From Tragulus kanchil (taxonomy: Eukaryota; Chordata; Mammalia; Artiodactyla; Tragulidae), in the NCBI GenBank assembly GCA_022376925.1, contig JAIOJX010000025.1:184325801-184389800 (forward strand): 64,000 bases of DNA, in the 5' to 3' direction. The notes beneath the pieces are model-generated. The model did not search any database, was not told the origin of the DNA, and was given only the letters and a program-made list of their open reading frames with translations. Both the position numbers and the translations under genes were made by a program. Shown here piece by piece: positions 1 to 11,502 of the stretch. The stretch's first letter is position 1, and every line of letters starts with the position of its first letter.

Positions 1-272
1 ATGGCTTCAACAATAAACACTTATTTCTGCAGCCTAGAAAGTCCGCTTCCTGGTCATAGATGACTCTCTTCTCATGTTCTCGCCCGGTCCTCTCAGAGAA
101 AGGGTAGGGAGCTGTCTGAGGTCTCGTCCATAAAGTCACGACACCTATTCATGCTCCACCGTCATGAGCCAGTCATCTTCCAGGGCCCCCATCTCTCAAT
201 ACCATCACTTTGAAGGTTGAGTTTTAACACAGGAATCTGGCAGGGGGGTTCAAAAACATCCAATCTATAGCA
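1..272 (-). mobile_element. MLT1-type MaLR LTR fragment
   Basis: Reads as the reverse strand of an ERVL-MaLR (MLT1) LTR: an inverted LTR end (aacacttatttctg), then cttcctggtcatagatg, the block around aataccatcacttt, and the end near atccaatctatagcacc. Divergence is high, as expected for an old mammalian LTR. It is cut by the window edge. The subfamily cannot be fixed by eye. Confidence 0.65.
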
Positions 273-507
273 CCCTCTCCATAGGAGCTCCCATAGTAAG
301 ACAGGTTACTTCTTTAGAGCTCGTGAGGACAGCTTCTCCTCGTAGCCTGACAAGACAGCCATAGGAGCCATCCTCAACCTGTCCATCGTTTATTGGCTAG
401 AAGCAACTTACAGACTCCTCCCACATTCAAAGAGAGGGACTAGACAAGGTTGTGATGCACCTTGTGTGTGTCTGCCACAACTGCTAACCCTGTGCTGCCC
501 AGGAGAA
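273..507. other. unassigned interspersed sequence
   Basis: No coding signal. The part around 400-450 (gctagaagcaacttacag and following) resembles an old interspersed repeat, but I cannot name the family. Confidence 0.3.
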
Positions 508-676
508 AAGTGAAAGTGAGCATCACTCAGTCATGTGCGTGTGGACCGCCAGGCTCCTCTCTCTGTGCAGTTCTCCAGGCAAAAAAACTGGGGATCTTTC
601 CAACCCAGGGACTGAACTAAGGTCTCCTGCATTGCAGACGGATTCTTTACCATCTGAGTCACCAGGAAAACCCATA
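508..676 (-). mobile_element. Bov-tA SINE
   Basis: Reverse strand of a tRNA-Glu/BovA composite SINE. It starts with the 3' signature (tgaaagtgagcatcactcag) and ends with the tRNA-like head read backwards (gattctttaccatctgag). Moderately diverged. The 64-codon minus-strand ORF here is the usual spurious Bov-tA ORF. Confidence 0.9.
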
Positions 677-1869
677 CAGGAGAAAACCGAAGCTTAACAA
701 GCCTATGTGGTAAATGCATCATCACCCATTCAGCAGCAGGCTCACAAAAGACCTACAGCTGGACTTCTGTACGCAACTTCGGGATCCATTCAGTTCTTAC
801 GCGTAAGGGCCCACGGGCACCCACGGGCAGGGCTGAGAGCCAGTCTCCTTTCCTGTGGCAACAAAGACACCCAGACATGAAGAAATAACTCTCAAGTCTC
901 AGCAGGAAAGTGGCTGGATGGTGTGGCCTCTGCGTGTCATTCCTTCCGAGTTCAATGTCGACAATCAGGATTTTAGTTGACTGTTCTGAAGTCCAATCAA
1001 CGATTTCATTTGTAGAAATACTTTGAAAATGTAAATAACATTTTGTTCCCAAAGAAAAAGATTATCACTTTAAAGATGACTGTATGTTTAGCCAATTATT
1101 TAAAAAGGAAACTGTACCCCAACTTGTTAAAAATCGCTTCTCTTAGAAGTGAGATTTAGATCATATCAGAGAATCTTAGAACACAATTAGAATTCATACT
1201 GCTGACTCCTGGCACAGCTTCAAGGGAAAAAGCCTTCCAGCAAAGTAAGTGGAGGTGAGAACATATACAAAAAAAAAGAAAAAGAAATTAACAAGAGAAG
1301 ATGAAAGCAAATGAGATCAGTGTGAATTAGGTTTTATTTAGACCAGCACTCATTTTGTAGCTTATGCAAAGGTTTTTGCCTCTAAACCTGCCCATGATCG
1401 CCTCCCAGGATTCTTCTCTGCTGGACAAGATTTAGGCAACTTTCCTTGTCATTGTGATAATATTCAATGATAGAAAAAAGAAATCGATTCCTCTAACTGG
1501 TGAAATGATGAATTAAATTATATTGCAATTTTTCATATTTATTCCCATTTAATAATGACTGCAGGGTATTTGAAAGTAATGAATATCTCAACTAACATAA
1601 AAGAAATTGGCATTCTGCCAAAACTATGCTTTCTGATAGAATGTTTAAAAGCCAGGAATGAAGGAAAGAATGGACTAATGCCCCCCTCTAGTAAAAATGA
1701 AGATATCAAATAATATAGCATGGAGAAAGATGTCCCCAAGGAAAACCATATACCTTTGTGTTTGAATTAACAACAAGATCCTCACCTTTCAAGCTCATTT
1801 TTTATTCAGACTGACTGAAACATGCTATTGAGAATGAAAGTCCATTTTGAAATTAAGCTCAAAGATATA
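677..1869. other. unique non-coding DNA
   Basis: AT-rich sequence with no repeat family I recognise, apart from short A-rich runs near 1269-1290. The small ORFs (753-1052 and 1539-1739, minus strand) show no recognisable domain. Confidence 0.5.
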
Positions 1870-2255
1870 TTTTCATGTCTGGGGGGAAAATATCAAGGAA
1901 TGAATTTGCTGGATTGTGTGGTTATATATTTGCCTTTTTAAGAAAATTCTAAATTATTTTCTAAAGGTGTTGTACTGTTTCCCATTTTATAAGCAATGGC
2001 TAAGACATCAGTTGTTCTCCATGCTTATCAACACTTGGTCAGTCTTTTGAATTTTAGCCACTTTAGTAGGTGTGGTTTTAGTTTGTACTTCCCTGATTAG
2101 TAAGGATTTGAGCATATTTTCATAGGCTATTTGTGTATCTCTTTTTGTAAAATGTTTAAAGATTTTACTTAGTTTTTTTTTAATTAGGTTGTTTAGCTTT
2201 TATTGTTGACTTGTAAATTTTCTTTATGTGTATTTGGTATAGAATTTTTGTTGTA
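1870..2255 (-). mobile_element. L1 3' portion (end of ORF2 and 3' UTR), antisense
   Basis: Reverse strand of the mammalian L1 segment around the end of ORF2: gctggattgtgtggttatat, then tttagccactttagtagg, then acttccctgattagtaagga. Strongly diverged and deleted, so an old L1M-type relic. Confidence 0.75.
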
Positions 2256-2599
2256 ACCCCTGAAAAAGACAATAATTAAAGGCCTAAATGGGTACAAGGG
2301 GGGTGAAAAGAAATCCAGCTCAAGAAGTAAATACCCCTGAGATACATTCTGTGTAAACCCTGTGGTTTCTTCAGCTGTAAAGACCAGTGTTAGAGGCAGG
2401 TCCTGATCTGGTGTCCCTTCCTCTGCGAGTCTCTCCACCATCGACATTGGAAAGCAAGCTTCTATCTTGTTTCCCCTCAGAAGAATTTTCAGCTTGCCTT
2501 CGTCTTCTTTACTTCCCCACACACAGGATGAAGAAAGAAATCTAGCCCTCCCGTTCATCCTCACCCCCAACAGCCCACCAGAGGGCGCAGCTTTGATGA
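2256..2599. other. unique non-coding DNA
   Basis: No repeat or exon recognised. A 157-codon minus-strand ORF (2193-2666) crosses the end of the L1 relic and the MIR, so it is not a plausible gene. Confidence 0.5.
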
Positions 2600-3160
2600 A
2601 CCAAGAGCTGTCGCTGATCATCAGAAGCAACCACAGACTGGTGTTAAATGGGATGATTTTAGGCAACTTACTTAATCACTCTTAATCACTCCTCAGTTTT
2701 CCCATCTAAAAGACGGGACGACGGGCTTCCCTGGTGGTCCAGTGGGTAAGGACACCGCCTTGCAGTGCAAGGGGCGCGGGTTCGAGCCCTGGCCTGGGAA
2801 GATCCCAGGTGCCGCGGAGCGGCTGGACCAATGTGTCCAACAACCGAGCCGGAGCTCTGGAGCGCATGCGCCCACAGCCGGTACTCTGTGACAACAGAGG
2901 CCACTGCGATGGGAGGCTCACACGGGCCAAAGAACAAAGATGGATGAAAATGGGTGGATGAAGGACCAATAGAAGTGGCCCGCCCGCCCACTCGCCCCCC
3001 TCCCTCCCCACCCACTGCCCAAAAATAAATAAATAAATAAATGTTTAAAAGACAGGACGACAGTAATACTCATCGCGTGGGTGGTGAACATTAAATGACT
3101 CAATCTGTTCAAAGCACTTGGAGCAGTGGTGCTATGGAAGCATTTATTATCATGGTTCTC
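2600..3160 (+). mobile_element. MIR SINE split by a younger SINE
   Basis: The MIR core is recognisable on the left as ggcaacttacttaatcac then cctcagttttcccatcta (to 2722). On the right it resumes as agtaatactcatc, attaaatgactcaat, caaagcacttggagcag (3062-3160). The 2723-3045 SINE sits inside it. Confidence 0.75.
2723..3045 (+). mobile_element. long CHR-type tRNA-derived SINE with target-site duplication
   Basis: A full-length tRNA-derived SINE of about 320 bp. It has an A-box-like region near tggtccagtgggtaagg and a perfect pol III B box (ggttcgagccc, 2779-2789). Then come a GGAC(2825-2828)/GTCC(2835-2838) hairpin, a CHR-2-like body, and an extra 3' module (aggaccaatagaagtggccc) with a C-rich stretch and an AAAT tail. 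It is flanked by a 16-bp target-site duplication with one mismatch (2707-2722 and 3046-3061), so the insertion is fairly recent. The same long form recurs at 31636 and 41884. Confidence 0.85.
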
Positions 3161-3651
3161 TCTTTTTCCAAGTAAGAAAGAGGCTAAATGCATGTTTATT
3201 GACCAATTGACAATATGGGGGACAAAAGTACTAAAGGACTAAGATTTTCATGATCTGATCCTATTCCATGGCCAGCCTTACATCCTGGCTCCCACCCTAG
3301 TCTGTGTTCCGCCCTTGCTAAGCCTCTTCTAGTTTCATAACTCTCCATTTGCTCCTTACCTTGAACTTTTGTCCCTGCTTTGCTTCTGCTTGAGAGGCTG
3401 GCACCCATGCCCCCCGCCCCATGGCTCACCTCATTGCCTCCAGAAAGGCTTCTTTGACCCCAGTCTCAAGTAGTTGACCCTCTCTGTGCCCCCAGGCACC
3501 GCAGGGCCACTACATGACGTCACATCACGTTCTGTAATATGTTTCCTTTCATCTTCCACTGTTGGGTGAGATGCTTGAAAAGGATTGTGCTCACTGTGCC
3601 ATGTTCACTGCTTTCCCTCTACCTGGCTCAGGACTTGGCATATAGTAGGAG

Positions 3652-4470
3652 AAAGGGGCGATGGAGGATGAGATGGTTGGATGGCATCATCAACTCAAAA
3701 GACATGGTGTTATTGTTGTTGTTTAGTCACTAAGTCATGTCCAACACCTTGCAACCCCATGAATTGCAGCACACCAGGCTTCCCTGTCCTTCACTATCTC
3801 CCAGAGTTTACTCAAATTCATATCCATTGAGTTAGTAATGCCATCCAACCATCTCAACCTCTGTTGCCCCTTCTCCTCCTGCCCTCAATCTTTCCCCAAG
3901 AGGGTATTTTCCAGTAAGTCAGCTCTTTGCATCAAGTGGCCAACATATTGGAGCTTCAACAGCATCAGTCCTTCCAGTGAATATTCACGGTTGATCTCCT
4001 TGCTGTCCAAGGGACTTTCATGAGTATTCCTTAGCACCAAAACTCTTGGTGCATCAATTCTTTTGTGCTCTTTATGATCCAACTCTCATATCTGTACATG
4101 ATTATTGGAAAAACCATTGCTTTGACTGTTCAGACTTTTGTCAGAAAATTGAAGTCTCTGCTTTTTAATACTCTGTCTAAGCTTTTCAGAGCTTTCCTTT
4201 CAAAGAGCAAGTGTCTTTTAATTTCATGGCTGCAGTCACCATCCTCAGTGATTTTGGAGCTCCCCCCGCCAAAGTAAAGTTTGTCACTGTTTCCACTTTT
4301 TCCCCATCTGTGTGCCAAGAAGTGACGGGCTGACAGAATAAGCAAGAACTACAATGGACATGAGATTGAGCAAGCTCTGGGGAGAGGGTGAAGGACAAGA
4401 AAGCCTGGTGTGCTACAGTCCATGGGATCACAAAGAGTTGGACACGACTTAGCAACCACACAACAACAAA
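3652..4470 (+). mobile_element. BovB 3' end (sense), itself interrupted
   Basis: The outer pieces are 3652-3708 (ggatgagatggttggatgg) and 4345-4470 (atggacatgagattgagc through cacaaagagttggacacgac). They are contiguous in the BovB 3' consensus order and flank an inverted BovB copy. The element ends in an AAC-rich tail. Confidence 0.8.
3709..4340 (-). mobile_element. BovB LINE, 5'-truncated, antisense
   Basis: Reads backwards from the BovB tail (tgttgttgtttagtcac) through the end of the RTE-type ORF (minus-strand peptide pieces such as ILSARHFLAHRWGK). It sits inside the sense BovB 3' end, close to a GACATG motif present at both edges. Frameshifted and not functional. Confidence 0.85.
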
Positions 4471-4530
4471 GGTGTTTGATATGTGCATGCTTTATTGAAG
4501 GAATAAATGAGTGAGTAAATGAAACACCTA

Positions 4531-6139
4531 CCAAGACCTGCTCTTTATAACAGTCACTACTATGGGCTAGATTGGAAAATCTAATTTAAAAAACTTACAA
4601 TCCAATTAGGAAGATAAATCCTAAGTAGATGAAAAGTTAAAGAATTTTTAAGAATTCATATACCTAGGTAATTACAAACAAAAATTAGACCCTCTAGCAC
4701 CTCTCTCTAACCATGATGTCCAAGTGGCAAGGCAAGTCAGAGAACACTGGAAATGCTGCAGAGAACAGAGCCTTTACATGGTCCAGAAGTTAGCATTCAA
4801 ATTTCGTTGATGATAACTTTAATACATTTTCTCCAATTTTCACATCTCACATTTCGGGTGCATCTTATAAATAATGGCATGTCATAGTTTAAGCAGAAGC
4901 ATCTCTTTCTTAGTGGTACAGGAATAATAGTGCATCATACAATGCCCGGTATCCAGTGAAACCCATGATGCAATAAGGGGAAAGGGTCAAGGAAAACTAA
5001 TTATTGTGTATGCGTTCCTTTCTTAGAGGAAACATCAGAGAATCTAAGAGCTGGGTGTATAAGGACTTTGCTAATCTCTCCTGTAGCAAGCAGTACAAAG
5101 TAAATGGTTCCAGGGATCCTTGAAAGTAACTAGTGCCCCTCAAGGCCTGGGGTGAATATCTGATGCAGTTTCAGTGTAGAGAGCTTATCTTAGCAGCCGA
5201 TGAGGATGAAACCTAAGAGAGAAAGGGGCACGGGCTATAGTTCCTACATCTAAACATTCAGTATAATACTTCACTCTCATTTTTATGTTCTCCTAAATGC
5301 AGATAATCTTGAACCTCTTACATCCTGTTTTATGAATTTTATAAAAGATAGGAAACAATTCAGCTGTCTTGCAAAGCTTTGTGATTAACTTCTTCCTGTG
5401 CTCAACAATCATTGCTATGTGCTACTATATTTTGAAAGGTGATAAACAACTTATTAGCTCCGTTAAAAATGCCTCCTTTTGAAATGAGAGTATTCCTTAC
5501 AGTGACATGGCTCCTGCTGGAAGCACACGTTCCGTGATGAGTGACACAGAATTTGCGGATGCATAATACCCATCAGTACACGCAACATCCCACTTGGCAA
5601 GTATAATCTTAAATTTATTTGATTTCTTAACTGATTTCACACTTACTAGGATTTTTACAGCATAGTCACACTAATTTTTTTGAAAGTAATCTCCCTATAA
5701 TACCACATCAGATAGTGGAAAATAGATTTTTGCCAGAAACTGTTTTTTTTTTTAAATTGTAAAATATAAATTTTAGAGGTAACTTATCCTATCTCTTTTC
5801 TCTGTCTGTCTCTCTCTGTCTGTCAGTCTCTCTCACACACACAGCAAAGCAGTGCTGTCCTGTCAAGCTAAAACCATCTGATTTTGATATTTAAACATAT
5901 CACGTAATTTGTCTCTCTAATCAACACAGTCAATTTGGCTAATGCACACGGGGTGATTGGGTTGGGATGATTGGGTGTCTATGTTCTAATAACAGTGTCT
6001 GGATATTAATGCTGAGAAAGGCTAGATGCCATGAGAACAGACTTGGATTAACTATGAACATTGATTTTCCTAGAACTCTTTGGTTTCACCTCCATTTAAC
6101 CTTGACATCCATTAACCAAATCTAAAGGTTTGACAAATA
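4531..6139. other. unique non-coding DNA
   Basis: About 1.6 kb without a repeat or exon that I recognise, AT-rich. It contains a T run near 5744 and the pyrimidine tract listed separately. Confidence 0.5.
5796..5843. repeat. TCTG/TC pyrimidine microsatellite
   Basis: Imperfect TCTG and TC repeats followed by a short CA run. Confidence 0.8.
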
Positions 6140-6645
6140 GTTGTTTTTCAGTCATTAAGTCATGTCTGACTCATTGCTACCCCAAGGACTGCAGCACACC
6201 AGGCTCCTCTGTCCTTCACTACCTCCTGGGGTTTTCTCAAATTCATATCTACTGAGTTGGTGACGCCATCCAGCCATCTCATCCTCTAGTTGCCCCCTTA
6301 TCCTTCTGCCCTCAGTCTTTTCCAGCATCAGGGTCTTTTCCAATGAGTCGGTTCCTCTCATCAGGTGGCCGAAGTATTGGAGCTTCAGCTTCAGCATTCG
6401 TCCTTCTAATGGAGACTCAGGGTTGATCTCCTTGCTGCTGAAGAGACTCTCAAGAGTCTTCTCCAGCACCACAGCTCAAAATCATCCATTCTTCAGTGCT
6501 CAGTCTTCTTTATGATCTACCTCTCACATCCATACATGACTGCTAGAAAAACCGTAAGTTTGACTATACAGACCGTTTTCTGTTAAGTGATGTTTCTACT
6601 TTTTAATACACTGTCTAGGTAGGGATCCAACTCAAATACAAAGAA
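6140..6645 (-). mobile_element. BovB LINE 3' part, antisense
   Basis: Starts with the inverted 3' end (ttcagtcattaagtcatgtc). The antisense ORF (6155-6472) reads the BovB C-terminus: KINPE-like segment, [23 protein letters not shown]. 5'-truncated. Repeated at 7237-7742 as part of duplication 1. Confidence 0.9.
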
Positions 6646-7236
6646 TAACGTCAAAAATCCATACACGTGTTCCCCTAAGGTGGGGTAAGGCAACCCAAAG
6701 TTGAATGACTCATTTTCTTACATCTTGCACTTCGACTGCAGATGACAGTTCAAGACAGCTCAAGAATTAAAGACAATTCAAGAATTAAGTAGTCTGGTAT
6801 TAAAAAGACTTTGGGTTGGGCCAAAGAGAAAAATGTATGTTTGAGGAGTGTTTAATTACCTACCAAAATATTCAAGGATCCCTGACCTTGAAGAAATGAT
6901 AATGTGACATTTACCAAGCATTCTAAGGAACACCACCTAGAGTGATTCTGAGTCAATATAAAATTATCTTTTCAAATAAGTTGGAAATTCTTGAATATAG
7001 TATAGCCCTACCCACTTCTGAGTTCCACTTTAAGGATCTCCACCTTAAGGACTCAAAGAACCTTGCAGCAAAGAAACCTATTTTAATTTTGTTGACCCAC
7101 TATTTCTTAAAAGAAAGGCTAGATGCCATGAGAACAGACTTGGATTAACTATGAACATTGATTTTCCTAGAACTCTTTGGTTTCACCTCCATTTAACCTT
7201 GACATCCATTAACCAAATCTAAAGGTTTGACAAATA

Positions 7237-7742
7237 GTTGTTTTTCAGTCATTAAGTCATGTCTGACTCATTGCTACCCCAAGGACTGCAGCACACCAGG
7301 CTCCTCTGTCCTTCACTACCTCCTGGGGTTTTCTCAAATTCATATCTACTGAGTTGGTGACGCCATCCAGCCATCTCATCCTCTAGTTGCCCCCTTATCC
7401 TTCTGCCCTCAGTCTTTTCCAGCATCAGGGTCTTTTCCAATGAGTCGGTTCCTCTCATCAGGTGGCCGAAGTATTGGAGCTTCAGCTTCAGCATTCGTCC
7501 TTCTAATGGAGACTCAGGGTTGATCTCCTTGCTGCTGAAGAGACTCTCAAGAGTCTTCTCCAGCACCACAGCTCAAAATCATCCATTCTTCAGTGCTCAG
7601 TCTTCTTTATGATCTACCTCTCACATCCATACATGACTGCTAGAAAAACCGTAAGTTTGACTATACAGACCGTTTTCTGTTAAGTGATGTTTCTACTTTT
7701 TAATACACTGTCTAGGTAGGGATCCAACTCAAATACAAAGAA
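7237..7742 (-). mobile_element. BovB LINE 3' part, second copy
   Basis: Copy of 6140-6645 in the second unit of duplication 1. I saw no differences. Probably not a separate genomic insertion. Confidence 0.85.
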
Positions 7743-8202
7743 TAACGTCAAAAATCCATACACGTGTTCCCCTAAGGTGGGGTAAGGCAACCCAAAGTTG
7801 AATGACTCATTTTCTTACATCTTGCACTTCGACTGCAGATGACAGTTCAAGACAGCTCAAGAATTAAAGACAATTCAAGAATTAAGTAGTCTGGTATTAA
7901 AAAGACTTTGGGTTGGGCCAAAGAGAAAAATGTATGTTTGAGGAGTGTTTAATTACCTACCAAAATATTCAAGGATCCCTGACCTTGAAGAAATGATAAT
8001 GTGACATTTACCAAGCATTCTAAGGAACACCACCTAGAGTGATTCTGAGTCAATATAAAATTATCTTTTCAAATAAGTTGGAAATTCTTGAATATAGTAT
8101 AGCCCTACCCACTTCTGAGTTCCACTTTAAGGATCTCCACCTTAAGGACTCAAAGAACCTTGCAGCAAAGAAACCTATTTTAATTTTGTTGACCCACTAT
8201 TG

Positions 8203-8390
8203 CTTAAATTTATTGTGACCCCATGGACTGTAACCTGCCAAACTCCTCTGTCCATGGGATTCTCTAGGCAAGAATACTGGGGTGGATTGCCATTTCCTTC
8301 TCCAGGGGACCTTCCTGACCCATGAATCAGACCCAGGTCTTCTGTATTGCAGGCAGATCTTTACCATCTGAGTCACCAGGGAGCAATTCA
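8203..8390 (-). mobile_element. Bov-tA SINE
   Basis: Reverse strand: gaccccatggactgtaacc, tctgtccatgggattctc, then the tRNA-like head gatctttaccatctgagtc. Confidence 0.92.
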
Positions 8391-8802
8391 TTCCCGAGAA
8401 AGTCTTACCAAACAAGCCAGGAGTCGGTTCAGGTTCTTGTCAAGAGAAATTCAGGCCAAACCCAGGAAGACAAGACTCTATAAAGCAAACAAAGACTGGA
8501 ACAAAATCTAAGCCAGGAGGTGGATGGAGAACCAGTTATATATGGGATGGAATGAGGCCCATGAAATAGCTTGAAGTGAGGGATTCATGAGTGAGATGGA
8601 GAACAGAGACTTGGCAAAACGCCACCCTTTCCATATGGCAGGCAGTGCTCTGGGAGCAGAAGGAGACTGGACAGAAGAAACGGAGAGTCCTGGTAGAAGT
8701 TAAATGATAGGTCACCTTTTCAGCAATATTCATTTGGCTCTTAAAACTTTTAATAAATTTTGAATGAAATCGGTCTTACACTCAGTAAACAAAAAGGAAA
8801 AA
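8391..8802. other. unique non-coding DNA
   Basis: No repeat family or exon recognised. Confidence 0.45.
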
Positions 8803-8915
8803 GGACTTTCCTGGTGGTCCAATAGTTAAGACTCCAAGCTTCCTATGCAAGGGGTGCAGGTTCAATCCCTAATCAGAGGAACAAAGATCCCACATACCAC
8901 ATGCACTATCAAAAA
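8803..8915 (+). mobile_element. short CHR-type tRNA SINE
   Basis: tttcctggtggtccaatag, then ggttcaatccct (degraded B box), then aagatcccacataccacatg, ending in an A-rich tail. This is the short form, lacking the 3' module of the long SINEs. Confidence 0.8.
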
Positions 8916-9379
8916 ATAAATTATCAAAAAAGGAAAAAGAAGGCAGTTGAGAGCAAAGCTTTCCAGCCTAGAAACTCTGGGCTTCTAAGGGTTGCAAAGG
9001 TCATAGAGGGCCACCCAGTGACCTTTCTGCTAAAAAGAAATGGGGTCGCTGCAGCTGCCTTTTCAAGATGATAAGTAAGAGGCCAGTGCCTGGGTAGAGC
9101 CCACAGGGACACAGGTCCAGCAAAGGGTTAGCGTGCGTTAGACGAGGCAAAAATGCAAACCCTGCAACCATAGAAACAACTCAACATCCACAGTTAAGAC
9201 CAAGTACTGGTCAGCAGAGCCCTGATGCTCCTCGACTGTGCTCCCTTATTAAAAAGAATTGTGGACACAATATACACTGCACCGTATGCATATTCCATGT
9301 GCATAGAAAGGCACTAATAGATTATATACATGACAAAATATACACACAAAAAAAAACACAGAAAATTTAAACCAATGAG
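8916..9379. other. unique non-coding DNA
   Basis: No gene or repeat family recognised. Confidence 0.4.
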
Positions 9380-9655
9380 GAAAACTAAGTATTTAGCGCA
9401 TATATGTGGAATCTGAAAAAATTGGTATAGACAATCAGATCTTAAAAGCAGAAATAGAGACATGGGTGTAGAGAACAAATGTACAGAGTGGTCCAGGGAA
9501 GGGGAAAAGCAATGTACTGGAAGATCGGGATTGATGTATATACACTATTGACACTATGCATAAAATTAATAATAATTAATGAGAACCTACTGTAAAAGCA
9601 CAAGGAATTCTACTCAAGTGTCTGTGGTGACCTAAATGGGAAAGAAATCCAAGAA
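9380..9655 (+). mobile_element. L1 3' UTR fragment
   Basis: Artiodactyl L1 3' UTR pattern: catatatgtggaatctgaaa, agcagaaatagagacatggg, then agaacctactgtaaaagcac and gacctaaatgggaaagaa. Confidence 0.75.
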
Positions 9656-9754
9656 GCAAAAATACTAAGAATTATGGGACTGCAGTATCTCACACTCTCT
9701 GATTTGAGGTCGTAACTGTGGTCACTTCCTTCTCCCAAAACTTCGGGAGAACTT

Positions 9755-9955
9755 TCTGGACCAGCGCCATCCAGCAGAACCTTCTGCAGTAAGGAGAAGC
9801 TATGTCTGTGCAGCTGACCACGGCAGCCCCCGGACCCAGGTGACAGCTGGGCACTTGAAATGTGGCTAGAGAAACCGAATTTTAAGTTGTATTTAATCTT
9901 AATAATTTACTTTTAAATAGCCACCTCTGGCCAGTGGCTACTGTAGCAAAGAGCA
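9755..9955 (+). mobile_element. short non-autonomous DNA transposon (hAT/MER-like)
   Basis: ctggaccagcgccatccag, then gggcacttgaaatgtggcta, an AT-rich centre, and the near-palindromic counterpart agccacctctggccagtggc. The inverted-repeat layout and the GCACTTGAAATGTGGCTA motif fit an old mammalian MER-type element. The exact family is uncertain. Second copy at 10884-11084. Confidence 0.5.
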
Positions 9956-10800
9956 CAGCCCTTGAATAAAGTCTCAGACAAATGTACAGCTATCACTTAC
10001 TGACAGCAATCCGCATAGTTTACGAAGATTTGGGCAGACTTGCTAAAATTCCGCAATGTAATTTATCAAGTAGACTTTGAATTCGACAAACCACAAAAGC
10101 AAAAGATGCCTTGTAATAGGCTTTAAGTATAAGATATCAGACTGTAACCAAAACAAAGAAAAGCCACAGATACAAGGGGGTCAATGACCTGAAAAGAAAC
10201 AGAAAGCGAATAAAAGCCCACAGAGACCACAACAGGCAGCAAGGGCAATGAGCCAGAAACATGTCCAGAATGAAGATGCCCAGTTAGAGCTGAGAGATAC
10301 GGATGTAGACCTGCCAGCCAGGAATCCCTCCTCCACACTCAGCTGCATCTTTGGCCTCCACCTCTGAAGAGGGATAAGAAGGAACTGAAGAGGGTCTGAG
10401 GAAGAACAAAATGATCCAGCTGTTGGATTGCGGAATCACAGTGGGAGAACACTGGATGCCTTGTGGCAAATTCAGAGAAGCAGAATTTGAGGGTAATGAT
10501 ATCCGTCTTCAGGAACCAGAAGAGTCACAGGAAGTGGCATATACCACAGGGTCTCCATGCATGGAGAAGAAAACTGAATTTAATATACAGCAAGGAAGAT
10601 AGTTCATTTAGCCACAAGGAAGACTTGTCTATTCAGAGGGAACAGTTTAACAAGGAAGCAGTTTCATTTAATCAGAAAGATGCTAAGCATTAGAGTCTGC
10701 AGGGACTGAGCCTAAAAAATAAATAAGAGGTCCAGGATGAAACCTAATCTGAGTGGATATCTATGGATGATAAATGCAGATAAGGAATCCAGATTGGAAA
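9956..10800. other. unique non-coding DNA (copy 1)
   Basis: No repeat or exon recognised. The ORFs of 61-76 codons recur in each copy but lack domain features. Repeated at 11085-11929, and its last 430 bases again at 12608-13034. Confidence 0.45.
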
Positions 10801-11502
10801 AGTCGGGACTGCAGTATCTCACACTCTCTGATTTGAGGTCGTAACTGTGGTCACTTCCTTCTCCCAAAACTTCGGGAGAACTTTCTGGACCAGCGCCATC
10901 CAGCAGAACCTTCTGCAGTAAGGAGAAGCTATGTCTGTGCAGCTGACCACGGCAGCCCCCGGACCCAGGTGACAGCTGGGCACTTGAAATGTGGCTAGAG
11001 AAACCGAATTTTAAGTTGTATTTAATCTTAATAATTTACTTTTAAATAGCCACCTCTGGCCAGTGGCTACTGTAGCAAAGAGCACAGCCCTTGAATAAAG
11101 TCTCAGACAAATGTACAGCTATCACTTACTGACAGCAATCCGCATAGTTTACGAAGATTTGGGCAGACTTGCTAAAATTCCGCAATGTAATTTATCAAGT
11201 AGACTTTGAATTCGACAAACCACAAAAGCAAAAGATGCCTTGTAATAGGCTTTAAGTATAAGATATCAGACTGTAACCAAAACAAAGAAAAGCCACAGAT
11301 ACAAGGGGGTCAATGACCTGAAAAGAAACAGAAAGCGAATAAAAGCCCACAGAGACCACAACAGGCAGCAAGGGCAATGAGCCAGAAACATGTCCAGAAT
11401 GAAGATGCCCAGTTAGAGCTGAGAGATACGGATGTAGACCTGCCAGCCAGGAATCCCTCCTCCACACTCAGCTGCATCTTTGGCCTCCACCTCTGAAGAG
11501 GG

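Larger units (their letters stand above)
3232..4530 (+). mobile_element. L2 LINE 3' end, interrupted by BovB
   Basis: Left part 3232-3650 matches the L2 3' end pattern: cattgcctccagaaaggctt, tctgtgcccccaggcacc, then ggacttggcatatagtagg. The expected L2 tail (ttattgaaggaataaatgag) resumes at about 4490-4520, after the BovB insertions. Ancient mammalian repeat used as the target site. Confidence 0.65.
6015..8208. repeat. direct duplication 1, unit 1097 bp
   Basis: 6015-7111 is repeated as 7112-8208. The only difference I see is T at 7105 against G at 8202, six bases from the end of copy 1. The unit holds an antisense BovB and unique DNA. Joined without spacer. Confidence 0.97.

Noticed and set aside
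2193..2666. 157-codon minus-strand ORF
   Set aside because: Runs across an L1 relic edge and MIR sequence; chance frame.
2771..2790. tRNA gene
   Set aside because: Perfect B boxes here and at 30615, 49327 and 62246 lie in tRNA-derived SINEs without a foldable, complete tRNA.
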